Assembly: GCF_000009265.1 (NCBI RefSeq)
Contig: NC_008378.1
Span: forward strand, 124,001 to 188,000
Reading direction: 5' to 3'
Source of the DNA: Rhizobium johnstonii 3841
Lineage (GTDB): Bacteria; Pseudomonadota; Alphaproteobacteria; Rhizobiales; Rhizobiaceae
DNA length: 64,000 nt
Shown: positions 26,205-35,188 of the stretch, in pieces
How positions within the stretch are numbered: the first letter of the stretch is position 1
Layout of the letters: each line of letters begins with the position of its first letter
Made by a program: the position numbers and the translations under genes
Notes under the pieces: model-generated
What the model was told of the DNA's origin: nothing
Seen by the model: the letters and a program-made list of their open reading frames with translations, nothing else
The model's database searches: none

Positions 26205-27176
26205 TCACGACAGGCTCTGGCGGAGGCGGTCGAGCAGCGCTGCGCGATCGGCCCTCGCCTTCAGCGCCTCATCCATCGTCACCTCGACGAACCGCGCCGG
26301 TGTATGCGGCTGTAACTGGCCGATGAGGTCCATGTCCGCCGAGATTACCGTGCCGACCATGAAATAGCCGCCGCCGGAGACAGCGTCGCGATGAAGGATG
26401 ATCGGCTCCGTTCCGCCCGGCACCTGAATCGAGCCGTAGGGGTAGCAGCTGTCGACGATGTTCGACGGATCGGAACCGGCGCCGAAGGGCTGCTTGCGGT
26501 CCAGGAAGTCGAGCTTGCGCCCGCCGCGGAAGCGGTAGCCCATGCGGTCGGCCTCAGGCGCCACCTTCCACTCGTCGGCGAAGAAGCTCGCCTTGGCGGC
26601 ATCCGTCAGCCGGTCCCAGTAGAGCCCCGGCAGCACGCGCAGCTCTGCCGGCGTTCCGGGTCTGCGCCGCAGCTCTTCGGCGACGCTTTTTCCTTCCTCG
26701 GCAAGGCCGGCCTTTCCGACCGGCAGTGCGTCGCCGGCTGCCAGCGCCCTGCCCTTGTAGCCGCCGAGCGCGCCGATCGGATAGGTGGAGCGGCTGCCGA
26801 GCGCTTCCGGCACGTCGATGCCGCCCGCGACCGCGATCAGGATGCGCGCGCCGGATTTCAGGAAGTCGAAGCTCAACACCTGGCCGGCCTTGACCTTGAA
26901 AGCCGTCCAGCCGGGCTGCCCCACGCCGTCGACCTTGGCCGGCATGTCGGCACCGGTGACGGCCACCAGGGCATCCTCGGCGAATTCGAGCTTCGGTCCC
27001 ATGAAGACCGCCTCGAGACCCGCCGCCCCTTCGTCGTTGCCGACGAGCAGATTGGCGGCACGCATGGCGTAGCGGTCCATGGCGCCGCCGATCGGGATGC
27101 CGAGGTGGAAATAGCCCGGACGGCCGAGATCCTGGACGCTGGTCGATAGTCCCGGGTGCAGCACCTTAATGGCCAT
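26205..27176 (-). CDS. pxpC: 5-oxoprolinase/urea carboxyltransferase subunit C (KipA/AHS2 family)
   Basis: A 323-residue protein of the biotin-dependent carboxyltransferase family (KipA, PxpC, AHS2). The characteristic opening VLHPGLSTSVQDLGRPGYFHLG and the following GGAMDRYAMRAANLLVGN are intact. It should act with the KipI-like partner encoded upstream, whose gene it overlaps by 11 bases. In urea carboxylases the same two domains are fused with biotin carboxylase and BCCP, both encoded in this operon as separate genes. The start at 27176 is chosen because upstream in-frame sequence is Ser/Arg-rich noise over pxpB. Confidence 0.9.
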   Translation of the reverse strand: MAIKVLHPGLSTSVQDLGRPGYFHLGIPIGGAMDRYAMRAANLLVGNDEGAAGLEAVFMGPKLEFAEDALVAVTGADMPAKVDGVGQPGWTAFKVKAGQVLSFDFLKSGARILIAVAGGIDVPEALGSRSTYPIGALGGYKGRALAAGDALPVGKAGLAEEGKSVAEELRRRPGTPAELRVLPGLYWDRLTDAAKASFFADEWKVAPEADRMGYRFRGGRKLDFLDRKQPFGAGSDPSNIVDSCYPYGSIQVPGGTEPIILHRDAVSGGGYFMVGTVISADMDLIGQLQPHTPARFVEVTMDEALKARADRAALLDRLRQSLS

Positions 27177-28041
27177 GGAGAACGCCCTCCAGCGCGGCGT
27201 TGTAACCGTGGATATCCTTGCTGAATTCGCGAAGATCGAACCGGACCTCGCGGATCGGCGGGCTGAAGAGCTTCTTGTCGACCTCTTCGACTGCCGTGTC
27301 GTAACCGTCGCGATCGACCGGCTTGAACTTGACGATATCACCAGGACGGAAGAACACCATGAAATCGCGCAGGTAACTCGTTTGCTGCGTCGGGTCGAAG
27401 ATCGGCATCGGCGTGACGCCGAACATCTGGTAGCCGCCGGCGCCGCGCACCGAATAGATGCAGCCGAAGCAGCCGCCATGGCCGACCGTCAGTTTGGGCG
27501 TGTCGGTGCGTGGCCTCAGATATTTCGGCACTTCGATCTGCCGCTGCCGCTCGACCATCTGGTACATGAACGGAAGCCCCGCCACGAAACCGACCATCGA
27601 CACGAACCAGGGCGAACCCGCATGGGCGGCGACGAAATCCTCGACACCGCCGTAGCCGTTGATCCGGGCAGCATAATCGAGATCCGTTCCGCCGGGTTCC
27701 TGGTGCCGTTCGCGAAAGCGCATCAGCGTCTCGTATGTCCATGGATCATTATAGAAGACCGGAATCTCGATGATGCGGGTCTTCAGGACCGGCTCGGATT
27801 TTTCCGCCACGCCCTCGATCGCCTGCACCTCCCGCAGGATGTCGTCCGGCTTGATGAGATCGGGATTGAACTTTACCTGGAACGAGGCATTGGCCGGGCA
27901 GATCTCGGTGACGCCCCTGATCCGGCTTTCGCGGACCGCTGTCGCCATGGACAAGCTCTTGAAGAAGGCTTCCAGCGACATCTCGCTGCTGCATTCGACG
28001 AAGAGGTGTTCATCACCTCCGAAGGTATATCGCGCAGGCAT
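27166..28041 (-). CDS. pxpB: 5-oxoprolinase/allophanate-type carboxyltransferase subunit B (KipI/AHS1 family)
   Basis: A 291-residue KipI/PxpB/AHS1 protein. The C-terminal cyclophilin-like domain has the expected glycine-rich stretch (VGHGGCFGCIYSVRGAGGYQMFGVTPMPIF). It is longer than the usual 220-240-residue PxpB, with an extended C-terminal segment after that motif. The ATG at 28041 shares its A with the TGA of the biotin carboxylase gene. With PxpC it forms the carboxyltransferase or ATP-dependent lactamase core. Confidence 0.88.
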   Translation of the reverse strand: MPARYTFGGDEHLFVECSSEMSLEAFFKSLSMATAVRESRIRGVTEICPANASFQVKFNPDLIKPDDILREVQAIEGVAEKSEPVLKTRIIEIPVFYNDPWTYETLMRFRERHQEPGGTDLDYAARINGYGGVEDFVAAHAGSPWFVSMVGFVAGLPFMYQMVERQRQIEVPKYLRPRTDTPKLTVGHGGCFGCIYSVRGAGGYQMFGVTPMPIFDPTQQTSYLRDFMVFFRPGDIVKFKPVDRDGYDTAVEEVDKKLFSPPIREVRFDLREFSKDIHGYNAALEGVLHGH

Positions 28042-29426
28042 CAGGCAACCTCCTGGGTCCGGCCGGCCAGAGCGGGAAAATCGTGCTCCAGCCATTGTTC
28101 GAGAAAGCGGGTATGGAAAGCGCCCTTGGCGACGCTTGCATCGCGGGCGAGCGCCAGATGCAGCGCCACCGTCGTCGGCACGCCTTCGATCGCGAGAGCC
28201 GTCAGCGACGCGGCAAGCTTTTCGAGGCAGGCCTTGCGTGTTTCGGCGTGCACGATCAGCTTGCCGAGCAGGGAATCATAAAAGGGCGGGATCGTGTAGC
28301 CCTCGTAGAGCATCGTGTCGAACCGGATGCCCTCGCCTTCCGGGACCGACAGCGACGCGATCGTACCTGGCGATGGCTGGAAGGCTTTGAACGGATCCTC
28401 GGCATTGATGCGACACTCGATCGCATGGCCGCTGGCCACGATGTCGCGCTGAGCGACCGAAAGAGCCGCACCGCCGGCGACCTTGAACATCTCCTGCACC
28501 AGGTCGAACCCGGTGATCATCTCGGTAACAGGATGCTCGACCTGGATGCGGGTGTTGACTTCGATGAAGTAGAAGTCGCCCGTTTCGTCGTCATAGAGAT
28601 ATTCGACCGTGCCGGCGCCGCGATAGCCGACCTCGCGCGCAAGCGCCACGGCGCTGACGCAGAGGCGTTCGCGCATGTCGGCAGGCAGCATGAAGGCGGG
28701 CGCCTCCTCCCACACCTTCTGGCGCCGCCGCTGCAAGGAGCATTCGCGTTCGAAGAAATGCACGAAATTCTGTCCGTCGCCGAAGATCTGCACCTCGACG
28801 TGCCGGGCGCGGGCGATGACCTTTTCCAGATAAAGTCCGCCGTCGCCGAATGCGGCCAGTGCCTCGGCCGAAGCCAGCGGAAACTGCTGTTCGAGCTCGG
28901 CGATGCTGTCGACGATCCGGATGCCGCGTCCGCCGCCGCCAGCCGCCGCCTTGATCATCACAGGAAAACCGATCTCGCCTGCGAGCAACCGCGCCTCTTC
29001 GAGCCCGGCCACACGCCCGTCGCTGCCGGGCACCGTCGGCACGCCCGCGCGTTTTGCCACCTGCCGCGCCGCCACCTTGTCGCCGAGCGTGCGGATCGCA
29101 TCGCCGGAAGGACCGATGAAAATCATGCCGGCGTCGCGCACCGCATCGGCGAAATCGCCGTTTTCGGACAGAAAGCCGTAGCCCGGATGCACGGCATCGA
29201 CACCGGCCGCCTTGGCGGCGGCGATCACCGCCTCGATGTCGAGATAGGATTTCTTCGGCGCCGGCGGGCCGATGTTCACCGCCTCGTCGGCGAGCCGCAC
29301 CGCCAGCATGTCGGCATCTGCTGCGCTGTGCACCTGCACGGTCCGGATACCGAGCGCCTTCGCCGCCTTGATGACGCGAACGGCGATTTCCCCGCGATTG
29401 GCGACGAGCACCGAGCGGATCGTCAT
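28041..29426 (-). CDS. accC: Biotin carboxylase subunit (AccC-like)
   Basis: A 461-residue biotin carboxylase that uses ATP and bicarbonate to carboxylate biotin on a carrier. It has the N-terminal VLVANRGEIAVRVIKAAK, an ATP-grasp glycine-rich loop (KAAAGGGGRGIRI), the EVNTRIQVEHPVTEM active-site segment, and a C-terminal biotin carboxylase domain. The gene overlaps both neighbours (ATGA with BCCP, TGATG with pxpB). The location inside a pxp operon argues that its partner is the PxpBC carboxyltransferase and not acetyl-CoA carboxylase; accC is the family symbol only. Confidence 0.92.
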   Translation of the reverse strand: MTIRSVLVANRGEIAVRVIKAAKALGIRTVQVHSAADADMLAVRLADEAVNIGPPAPKKSYLDIEAVIAAAKAAGVDAVHPGYGFLSENGDFADAVRDAGMIFIGPSGDAIRTLGDKVAARQVAKRAGVPTVPGSDGRVAGLEEARLLAGEIGFPVMIKAAAGGGGRGIRIVDSIAELEQQFPLASAEALAAFGDGGLYLEKVIARARHVEVQIFGDGQNFVHFFERECSLQRRRQKVWEEAPAFMLPADMRERLCVSAVALAREVGYRGAGTVEYLYDDETGDFYFIEVNTRIQVEHPVTEMITGFDLVQEMFKVAGGAALSVAQRDIVASGHAIECRINAEDPFKAFQPSPGTIASLSVPEGEGIRFDTMLYEGYTIPPFYDSLLGKLIVHAETRKACLEKLAASLTALAIEGVPTTVALHLALARDASVAKGAFHTRFLEQWLEHDFPALAGRTQEVA

Positions 29427-29665
29427 GCCTCGACCTCCGCGATGACCTGCCCTGCCATGACAGGCTCCTCATTGTCGACGAGGAAGGTGATCGCCTTGCC
29501 GGAAACACCAGCCGGAACTTCCTGGAATGTCTTCATCACCTCGATCACGCCGATCGTTTCGGCCTCGGTGACATCGTCGCCGTCTGCCTTGAAGGGCGGC
29601 GCATCCGGCGCCGAAGCCCGGTAGAAGGTGCCCGGCAGGGGCGAACGGATTTCAATCTTGCTCAT
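29423..29665 (-). CDS. accB: Short biotin carboxyl carrier protein
   Basis: An 80-residue single biotinyl domain. The biotinylation motif reads VIEVMKTFQEV, with the Lys at the expected EVMK position in place of the commoner EAMK. It lacks the Pro/Ala-rich N-terminal half of standard AccB (about 150 residues), like the stand-alone carriers found with split urea or oxoproline carboxylases. The ATG at 29665 has GGAG seven bases upstream. It overlaps the biotin carboxylase start and lies 18 bases after pxpA. Confidence 0.88.
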   Translation of the reverse strand: MSKIEIRSPLPGTFYRASAPDAPPFKADGDDVTEAETIGVIEVMKTFQEVPAGVSGKAITFLVDNEEPVMAGQVIAEVEA

Positions 29666-29683
29666 GGTCGGTCTCCGCAAAGT

Positions 29684-30460
29684 CTAATGTCCAAGGATCT
29701 GCGACACGGGCACGATCCGGATTCCGGCACCGATCAGAAGCTCGCGCATGCTGAGAACGATGTCGAGCGCGCCGAGCGTATCGGAATGAAAGCAGATGGA
29801 TTCAAATTCGATGTCGATATCGTTGCCCGTGACCGTGCGGACCTTGCCCTCCTGGCAGGCGCGCAGCACTTTCTGCGCCAGCACCATCGGGTCTGGGCGG
29901 CCGGCATCGCGGGTAAAGACGATCGAACCGCTGTCGTCGTAGTCGCGGTCAGCGTAGAACTCGCGCACGACAGGCTGTCCGGCATCGAGTGCCGCCTTGT
30001 GCGTCGCCGAGCCGCCCATGCAGAAGACAAAGGCGTTGGGCGAGACGATGCGCATATACTGGACAAAGAGCTGAGCGAAGTCCGGATTGACCGCCATCTC
30101 CATGTAGAGCGCGCCATGCGGCTTCACATGCTGCACCGGCACGCTGTAGCGGCGGGCGAACTCGCGCAGCGCGCCCACCTGATAGATGATGTCGTTGACC
30201 AGCTCCTTGCTGCTGCCGACAATCTTGCGACGGCCGAAGCCCTGAAGGTCATTGTAGCCAGGATGCGCGCCGATCCCGACCCCATGAGCCGCGGCTAGCG
30301 CCACGGTCTCGTCGATCAGGTTCGGGTCGCCGGCATGGAAGCCGGTGGCGATATTGGCCGAGCTGATGTGCGAGATCAGCAGCGAATCCTGCGTATCGCC
30401 GATCCGCCAGCGACCGAAGGCCTCTCCCATATCGCAGTTGATGTCGACGATATCTTTCAA
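29684..30460 (-). CDS. pxpA: 5-oxoprolinase subunit A (LamB/YcsF family)
   Basis: A 258-residue PxpA protein, the subunit that completes ATP-dependent opening of 5-oxoproline to glutamate. It has the family opening DINCDMGEAFGRW, the IATGFHAGDP motif, a conserved HPGYND segment and HVKPHGALY. The start appears to be TTG at 30460, eight bases after a GGGAAG sequence; no in-frame ATG upstream fits better. It is the first gene of the pxpA-BCCP-AccC-pxpB-pxpC operon and is divergent from a LysR gene. Confidence 0.9.
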   Translation of the reverse strand: MKDIVDINCDMGEAFGRWRIGDTQDSLLISHISSANIATGFHAGDPNLIDETVALAAAHGVGIGAHPGYNDLQGFGRRKIVGSSKELVNDIIYQVGALREFARRYSVPVQHVKPHGALYMEMAVNPDFAQLFVQYMRIVSPNAFVFCMGGSATHKAALDAGQPVVREFYADRDYDDSGSIVFTRDAGRPDPMVLAQKVLRACQEGKVRTVTGNDIDIEFESICFHSDTLGALDIVLSMRELLIGAGIRIVPVSQILGH

Positions 30461-30678
30461 ACTGTCTTCCCGCCGTTGTCATCCGACGAAAACGCTACGC
30501 GACGAAACAGGATTTGAAAAATTCATTTTTTGCGGCATCATTATCGAGAAAAGAGATACCTGCGCTTAAATCACGGGCGAAGCTTAATATGTTTCTTTCC
30601 AACGGCTTGGCTCGATTCCGCCTCAAATTCGTAGAGCACTCGCATAAGTTAAAAGCAGTCGATCGGATTTATTCAAGC

Positions 30679-30695
30679 CGAATTCAGATAATTCG
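30679..30695 (+). promoter_or_regulatory. Candidate operator dyad upstream of the LysR gene
   Basis: CGAATT (30679-30684) and AATTCG (30690-30695) form a perfect 6-bp dyad with a 5-base spacer, ending 16 bases before the LysR start in the AT-rich divergent region facing pxpA. It does not match the classic T-N11-A LysR box at its centre, so assignment to this regulator is tentative. Confidence 0.3.
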
Positions 30696-30711
30696 ATGGG
30701 AAAAACAGATC

Positions 30712-31620
30712 ATGAGCCTCAGTTTCCGGCAGCTCCGCTATTTCGTCGCAACCGCCGAGCAAGGACAGATCTCCTATGCAGCGGCACAGCTCTCGATCTC
30801 GCAGTCGGCAGTGACGACCGCCATCAAGGAACTGGAAAAATCGATCGGCGTTGCTCTTTTCACGCGCATGCCGCAGGGCATGGAACTGACCGCCGCCGGC
30901 CGGCAGTTTCTTTCCTACGCCTACGAGATCCTCGCCAAGGTCGATGAGGCAACGCATCTGAACTATGTCAGCAGCGACATCGAGGGCGATCTGACTGTTG
31001 CGGCGACCTACACCGTCATCGGCTACTTCCTGCCGCTCCACATAGAGCGCATGCGGCGACTCTATCCTAAGCTGCGCATCCAGCTTTACGAGGTAAACCG
31101 CGAGTCGATCGAGGAAGGCCTGCTGGTCAACCGGTACGACATTTCGGTACTTCTCACCTCGAATATCCTGAATACCGCGCTCACCACCGAGACGCTTTTG
31201 CGTTCCATCCGCAGGCTCTGGGTGGCGGCGCAGCATCCGCTACTGAAGCATGTGGGCGTCGGCCTGCAGGAAATCGCCGAGGAGCCCTACATCATGCTGA
31301 CGGTGGACGAGGCGGCGTATTCGTCGCTGAAGTACTGGAGCACGACACCCTATCAACCCCGCGTGATGCTGCGCACCTCGTCGATCGAGGCAGTACGCTC
31401 CATGGTCGCTAACAACCTCGGCGTCGCGATCCTGTCGGATATGGTACACCGCCCCTGGTCGCTGGAAGGCCGGCGGATCGAGACAATCAACATCAAGGAT
31501 CCGGTGCCACCGATGGATGTCGGCCTCGCTTGGCGCGCCAACACCGACTTCACTCCAGCCATGCATGCCTTTCGCCGATATTTTCAGCAGGCGTTCGGCC
31601 TGCCGGGCACCAATGCATGA
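30712..31620 (+). CDS. LysR-family transcriptional regulator
   Basis: A 302-residue LysR regulator with an N-terminal helix-turn-helix (residues about 4-62: LRYFVATAEQGQISYAAAQL, SQSAVTTAIKELE) and a periplasmic-binding-like effector domain. The ATG at 30712 begins the canonical SLSFRQLRYF; GGGAAAA lies about ten bases upstream. It is divergent from the pxp/biotin carboxylase operon and is its most likely activator. Effector domain residues do not reveal the ligand. Confidence 0.9.
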   Translation: MSLSFRQLRYFVATAEQGQISYAAAQLSISQSAVTTAIKELEKSIGVALFTRMPQGMELTAAGRQFLSYAYEILAKVDEATHLNYVSSDIEGDLTVAATYTVIGYFLPLHIERMRRLYPKLRIQLYEVNRESIEEGLLVNRYDISVLLTSNILNTALTTETLLRSIRRLWVAAQHPLLKHVGVGLQEIAEEPYIMLTVDEAAYSSLKYWSTTPYQPRVMLRTSSIEAVRSMVANNLGVAILSDMVHRPWSLEGRRIETINIKDPVPPMDVGLAWRANTDFTPAMHAFRRYFQQAFGLPGTNA

Positions 31621-31970
31621 ATTCGTCTTCGAGCCTCGGCAGGTCAGGAATGGCTGCCGGTACGCGATGGTCCTCCGGACCACCAAAGCGTCCGAGATTT
31701 GTGGCAACGACGACTTGCAGGCTGACTGTCGGTAACCGAGACTGCTCGGTATCCCGTTTGGGTTCGTCGACCGCTTTCACTGACGGCTATAGGAGTCCGT
31801 GGTGATGTAGCTGCCAGCTGAGATCCCTCCGCACGACGTGATGCAGTGATTGACGAGCCACACTAGAAGGGGGCGGCAGAGTGGTATGCTCATGCGATTA
31901 TCGCGCACCTAAGAAATGCGCTCGGAATACGAGTCAGGCTTTCCGCCGATCATCTGAAAAGTCCACCGGA
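31621..31970. other. Convergent intergenic interval without a recognised gene
   Basis: This 350-base gap lies between the LysR gene and the convergent kinase operon. No reading frame in it resembles a known family or has a good ribosome binding site. A small perfect stem, TGGTCC and GGACCA around TCC (near 31668), has no T tract. No clear terminator is seen for either side. Confidence 0.5.
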
Positions 31971-32909
31971 TCAAACGGCCTTGAGATACTCGACCCAGCG
32001 CGGATCCTGCATGGCCGCGCGAGCGCGCATGTGTTTCCAGGCGCCATATTTGTAGAAATCAAAATCGAGCGCAGAGACGACATTCTGGACCATGGCCCAA
32101 GTCGACCATTTCACATCGGCAAGCGCCCGGTGCACGGCAAGACGAGCCTTCATTCGCGGATCGAAACGGCCGAAATATTCCTCTATCACTTCCGCCTCCA
32201 CGGCATCGGAGAAGAACATCTCGCCGCACCAGATGCCGATATCGTAGCAACGGTCGTTATTAGAGGCATATTCGTAGTCGATCAGCATCAGCGACTTGTC
32301 CTCGGCGACCATGAAATTGCCCGCCATGGGATCGTTGAAACAGGCAACGAGATCGATGCCGGAGGCCTCGAGAGCCGCGCGTGCCAGCCGATATTGCTTG
32401 TAAAGCCAGGCAAAATCGATCGGGAAGGCACCGTTCAGTTCGCGCACTTGCTCGATGTGTTCGTCGATCATGTCGAAGATCGTCTTGGTCAGCGGCAGTC
32501 TGCCTGAATCGTTGAAGGTGCGGTAGAGCCCGACGACGGCTTTGCGCACCGTCGGATCCTGGAAATCGCGGTTGGTGCAGGCGCGGTGGCCTTCGATGTA
32601 ATCGGCAATCTCGACACCCCTGTCAGCGAGATACTCGTAGATCCTCGGGCCGATGCCGAGGTCCTGCGCCCGACGGCTGGCATCCAGCGCCGCGTTACGG
32701 TCGATGAACATCTCGGTGCCGCGGCCAGGAACCTTGACGAAGAAGCGGCCCTGTTCGCCTGCGACCCTGACCCGCCAGTTCGAATTGCTGATACCGCCGT
32801 GCACCGGACCGTAGTGGAGTTCGCGTCCCGACCACGGCTCAATCTCACGCAGCAGGGATTCGATCTCCGCTTCCGCCTCGTTTGCCGCTTCTCCCAATCG
32901 TTTTTCCAT
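31971..32909 (-). CDS. Choline/ethanolamine kinase-like (LicA/APH-fold) phosphotransferase
   Basis: A 312-residue small-molecule kinase of the aminoglycoside phosphotransferase/choline kinase fold. The catalytic Brenner loop reads CFNDPMAGNFM, with the Asp and Asn in the HNDxxxxN-type spacing of choline kinases, and the metal-binding loop is LIDYEYASNNDRCYDIG, close to LicA-type enzymes. The ATG at 32909 follows GAGATCAAGCC and lies 11 bases after the stop of a second kinase gene. It is the last gene of the importer/M20 hydrolase operon and probably phosphorylates an amino alcohol or a similar hydroxylated amine. Confidence 0.85.
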   Translation of the reverse strand: MEKRLGEAANEAEAEIESLLREIEPWSGRELHYGPVHGGISNSNWRVRVAGEQGRFFVKVPGRGTEMFIDRNAALDASRRAQDLGIGPRIYEYLADRGVEIADYIEGHRACTNRDFQDPTVRKAVVGLYRTFNDSGRLPLTKTIFDMIDEHIEQVRELNGAFPIDFAWLYKQYRLARAALEASGIDLVACFNDPMAGNFMVAEDKSLMLIDYEYASNNDRCYDIGIWCGEMFFSDAVEAEVIEEYFGRFDPRMKARLAVHRALADVKWSTWAMVQNVVSALDFDFYKYGAWKHMRARAAMQDPRWVEYLKAV

Positions 32910-32920
32910 GGCTTGATCTC

Positions 32921-33889
32921 TTAGAGTGTGCGGAGCATGAATTCGAAACGCGGATTGTGAAGCGCCATCCGGCAGCGCAACAGGCGCCATTGCGCATATT
33001 TCAGAAATTCGATACCGCCGCGCGGCGAAACCCTGTCCATCAGCATGCCCCACATGCCCCAGAAGAGATCGTCGGCAATGGCATAAAGCCGGCAGCGGTT
33101 GAGCGATGTCTGGCGAAATTGTCCCTCGAAGATTTCGAGCGCCGGCTGCATTTCGCTGTCGAACTGGAAGGCCTCGTTGAGCAGGATGCCGATATCGTAG
33201 AACGGATCGACATTGCGGGCCTCGTCGAAATCGACCAGTTGCACTCTACCATCCGGCGCGATCATGATGTTGGAGGCAAGGCCGTCGGCATGGGCTGGTT
33301 TTTCATCGAAGCCGGTGGCGATGATCGCCGCTTCGATATCGCCGACGCATTCGCGCATCCACCATCCGTCTGCGGCGACCTCTACGACGGCTGCATCGAC
33401 AAGCGCTTTCTCGACGACGCGGATACGGTCGAACACCGTCCACGTTTCGCCAAGCGGCGTGCCGCCGTGCAGGGTGCTCTTGGCGGCGATGACGCTTTCC
33501 AGAACATTGCGCTTGCGCAGGTCGTCCATTCTGGCGGTATGCCAGGCTTCCGGCAGGCGGTCGAAAACGACCGCCGACATTTCCGGGCTGTGCCACAGGG
33601 GCGCCGGCGTCAGGCCCAGGGTTGAAGCCTGACGCGCGGCGCTAACGGACCTGTCCAGATCGATGAAATCCGACTGGTCCGTATGGAGAATTTTCAGGAA
33701 ATAGGTGGCGGGCGCATCTCCCCTGGCAACGAACCAGTTCTGGCTGTCCACGGCGCGGTGCGTCGGCGAGGCGACGCCCGCAATGCCCAGCGCATAACGC
33801 ATATCGGCGTTTGCCCAGCCCGGAACGGCCCGGATGGCGGCTTCCGCCGCCTTCTCATCCACCGTGGATGCTTGCCCGAGTGCCTTCAT
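32921..33889 (-). CDS. Aminoglycoside-phosphotransferase-fold kinase
   Basis: A 322-residue kinase of the same superfamily as its downstream neighbour but only distantly similar to it. The catalytic loop is AHADGLASNIM and the metal loop LVDFDEARNVDPFYDIG, so both essential Asp residues and the Asn are present. It starts 12 bases after the M20 hydrolase stop. Two different kinases of this fold in one operon suggest either a heteromeric enzyme or successive phosphorylation of related substrates; neither can be settled from sequence. Confidence 0.82.
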   Translation of the reverse strand: MKALGQASTVDEKAAEAAIRAVPGWANADMRYALGIAGVASPTHRAVDSQNWFVARGDAPATYFLKILHTDQSDFIDLDRSVSAARQASTLGLTPAPLWHSPEMSAVVFDRLPEAWHTARMDDLRKRNVLESVIAAKSTLHGGTPLGETWTVFDRIRVVEKALVDAAVVEVAADGWWMRECVGDIEAAIIATGFDEKPAHADGLASNIMIAPDGRVQLVDFDEARNVDPFYDIGILLNEAFQFDSEMQPALEIFEGQFRQTSLNRCRLYAIADDLFWGMWGMLMDRVSPRGGIEFLKYAQWRLLRCRMALHNPRFEFMLRTL

Positions 33890-33901
33890 GCTCCCACTCC
33901 T

Positions 33902-35188
33902 TCAGTCCGTGGTTTTCAGGATGTTGCCGTTGAGGCAGAATTTCCACAGCATGGCGCTGAGGATTTCCGTGCCCAGCAACCGGTCTTCCGGCGTGGTGAA
34001 TTCCGTCGGATGGTGGATGACGCCGCCGACACTCGGCACGGCGATGACGACAGCCGGGGAAACGGCCGTCATGCTGACCGCGTCATGTCCGCCGATCGTG
34101 TCGAGCAACAAGGTTTCGAGGCCGAAGCCGGCAGCCGTATCCTGGGCCAGGGCGACCAGCCCTTCATCCATGTTCCCGGCGCGGCGGCGGTCGATCGAGC
34201 GGACATCGAAGCCGACATCCGCTTTTTTGGCGCAGATCTCGATCTTTTCCTTGAGCTGGGCTTCAACCCGGGCAAGCACATCGGGCTTGGCGGAGCGCAG
34301 TTCGATGAACATCACCGCCTCGCCGGGCACGACATTGGGGGAATTCGGATAGACCTCGAGACGGCCGCAGGACGTGTGCAGGTCGATCCCGGCCTGATCG
34401 GCAAAGCCCTTCAATTCGGCGATCAGGTAAGCCGCGGCGAGAAGCGCGTCATGGCGCTCGGCCATCGGCGTCGGCCCGGTGTGCGCCTGGCGGCCGATGA
34501 AGGCGAGCCGGTATTTGACGTTGCCCCAGAAACGGTTGAAGGCGGCAAAGCGCATGCCTTTCTTTTCCAGCTCAGCGGAACCCTCGATATGCAGCTCGAT
34601 CAGCGCATCGGGAATAACGGGGCCGAACGTGCCCGCATAACCGATGTCATCAAGAGCCTGATTGACGGAAATGCCGTCGCCATCCTTGCGGGCGAGCGCG
34701 AAATCGAGTGTCAGTTCGCCGGCATTGACGCCGCTGCCGAGAAGGCTCGGCTGGAAGCGGGCGCCCTCCTCGTTGGTCCAGTTGACGATGCAGAAATTGA
34801 CTTTCGGCGTGACCCCAGCCGCGGCAACCTGCTTGCGTATGGCGTCGATCGCCGCGCAGGCGGCAATCACGCCATAGGCGCCATCGAAACGGCCGCCGTT
34901 CGGCTGGCTGTCCAGGTGCGACCCGCTCATGACCAGAGGCGCATCCGGCCCTGCCCAGTCGAGAAAACCGTACATGTTGCCCATCGGGTCGATCTCCAGG
35001 CGCAGGCCCGAATTCTTCAGCCAGTTCGCCAGCCAATCGCGTGCCGCCTTGTCTTCCTGTGACAAGGTCAGCCGCGTCATCGCACCACCCGGCCCGCCGC
35101 CAAAGACGGAGACTTCCTCCATCATCCGGTGCAGGGCTTCGGCATCGACCTCAGGCAGGGATGCAGGTTCACTGCGGGTTTCAAGCAT
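33902..35188 (-). CDS. M20-family Zn-dependent hydrolase (N-carbamoyl amino acid hydrolase / AllC-like, divergent)
   Basis: A 428-residue metallo-amidohydrolase related to N-carbamoyl-L-amino acid hydrolase, ureidopropionase and allantoate amidohydrolase. Metal-site residues are visible: His91 in SGSHLD, Asp102 in GRFDG, Glu140-Glu141 in NEEGARF and His200 in ELHIE, with a late His in IHHPTEFT. Two usually conserved segments differ: HIEQGP is HIEGSAELEKKG, and the late SHxPxE region is IHHPTE. This divergence, and the paired kinases, suggest a substrate other than a plain N-carbamoyl amino acid. The start overlaps the DeoR gene by eight bases. Confidence 0.85.
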   Translation of the reverse strand: MLETRSEPASLPEVDAEALHRMMEEVSVFGGGPGGAMTRLTLSQEDKAARDWLANWLKNSGLRLEIDPMGNMYGFLDWAGPDAPLVMSGSHLDSQPNGGRFDGAYGVIAACAAIDAIRKQVAAAGVTPKVNFCIVNWTNEEGARFQPSLLGSGVNAGELTLDFALARKDGDGISVNQALDDIGYAGTFGPVIPDALIELHIEGSAELEKKGMRFAAFNRFWGNVKYRLAFIGRQAHTGPTPMAERHDALLAAAYLIAELKGFADQAGIDLHTSCGRLEVYPNSPNVVPGEAVMFIELRSAKPDVLARVEAQLKEKIEICAKKADVGFDVRSIDRRRAGNMDEGLVALAQDTAAGFGLETLLLDTIGGHDAVSMTAVSPAVVIAVPSVGGVIHHPTEFTTPEDRLLGTEILSAMLWKFCLNGNILKTTD

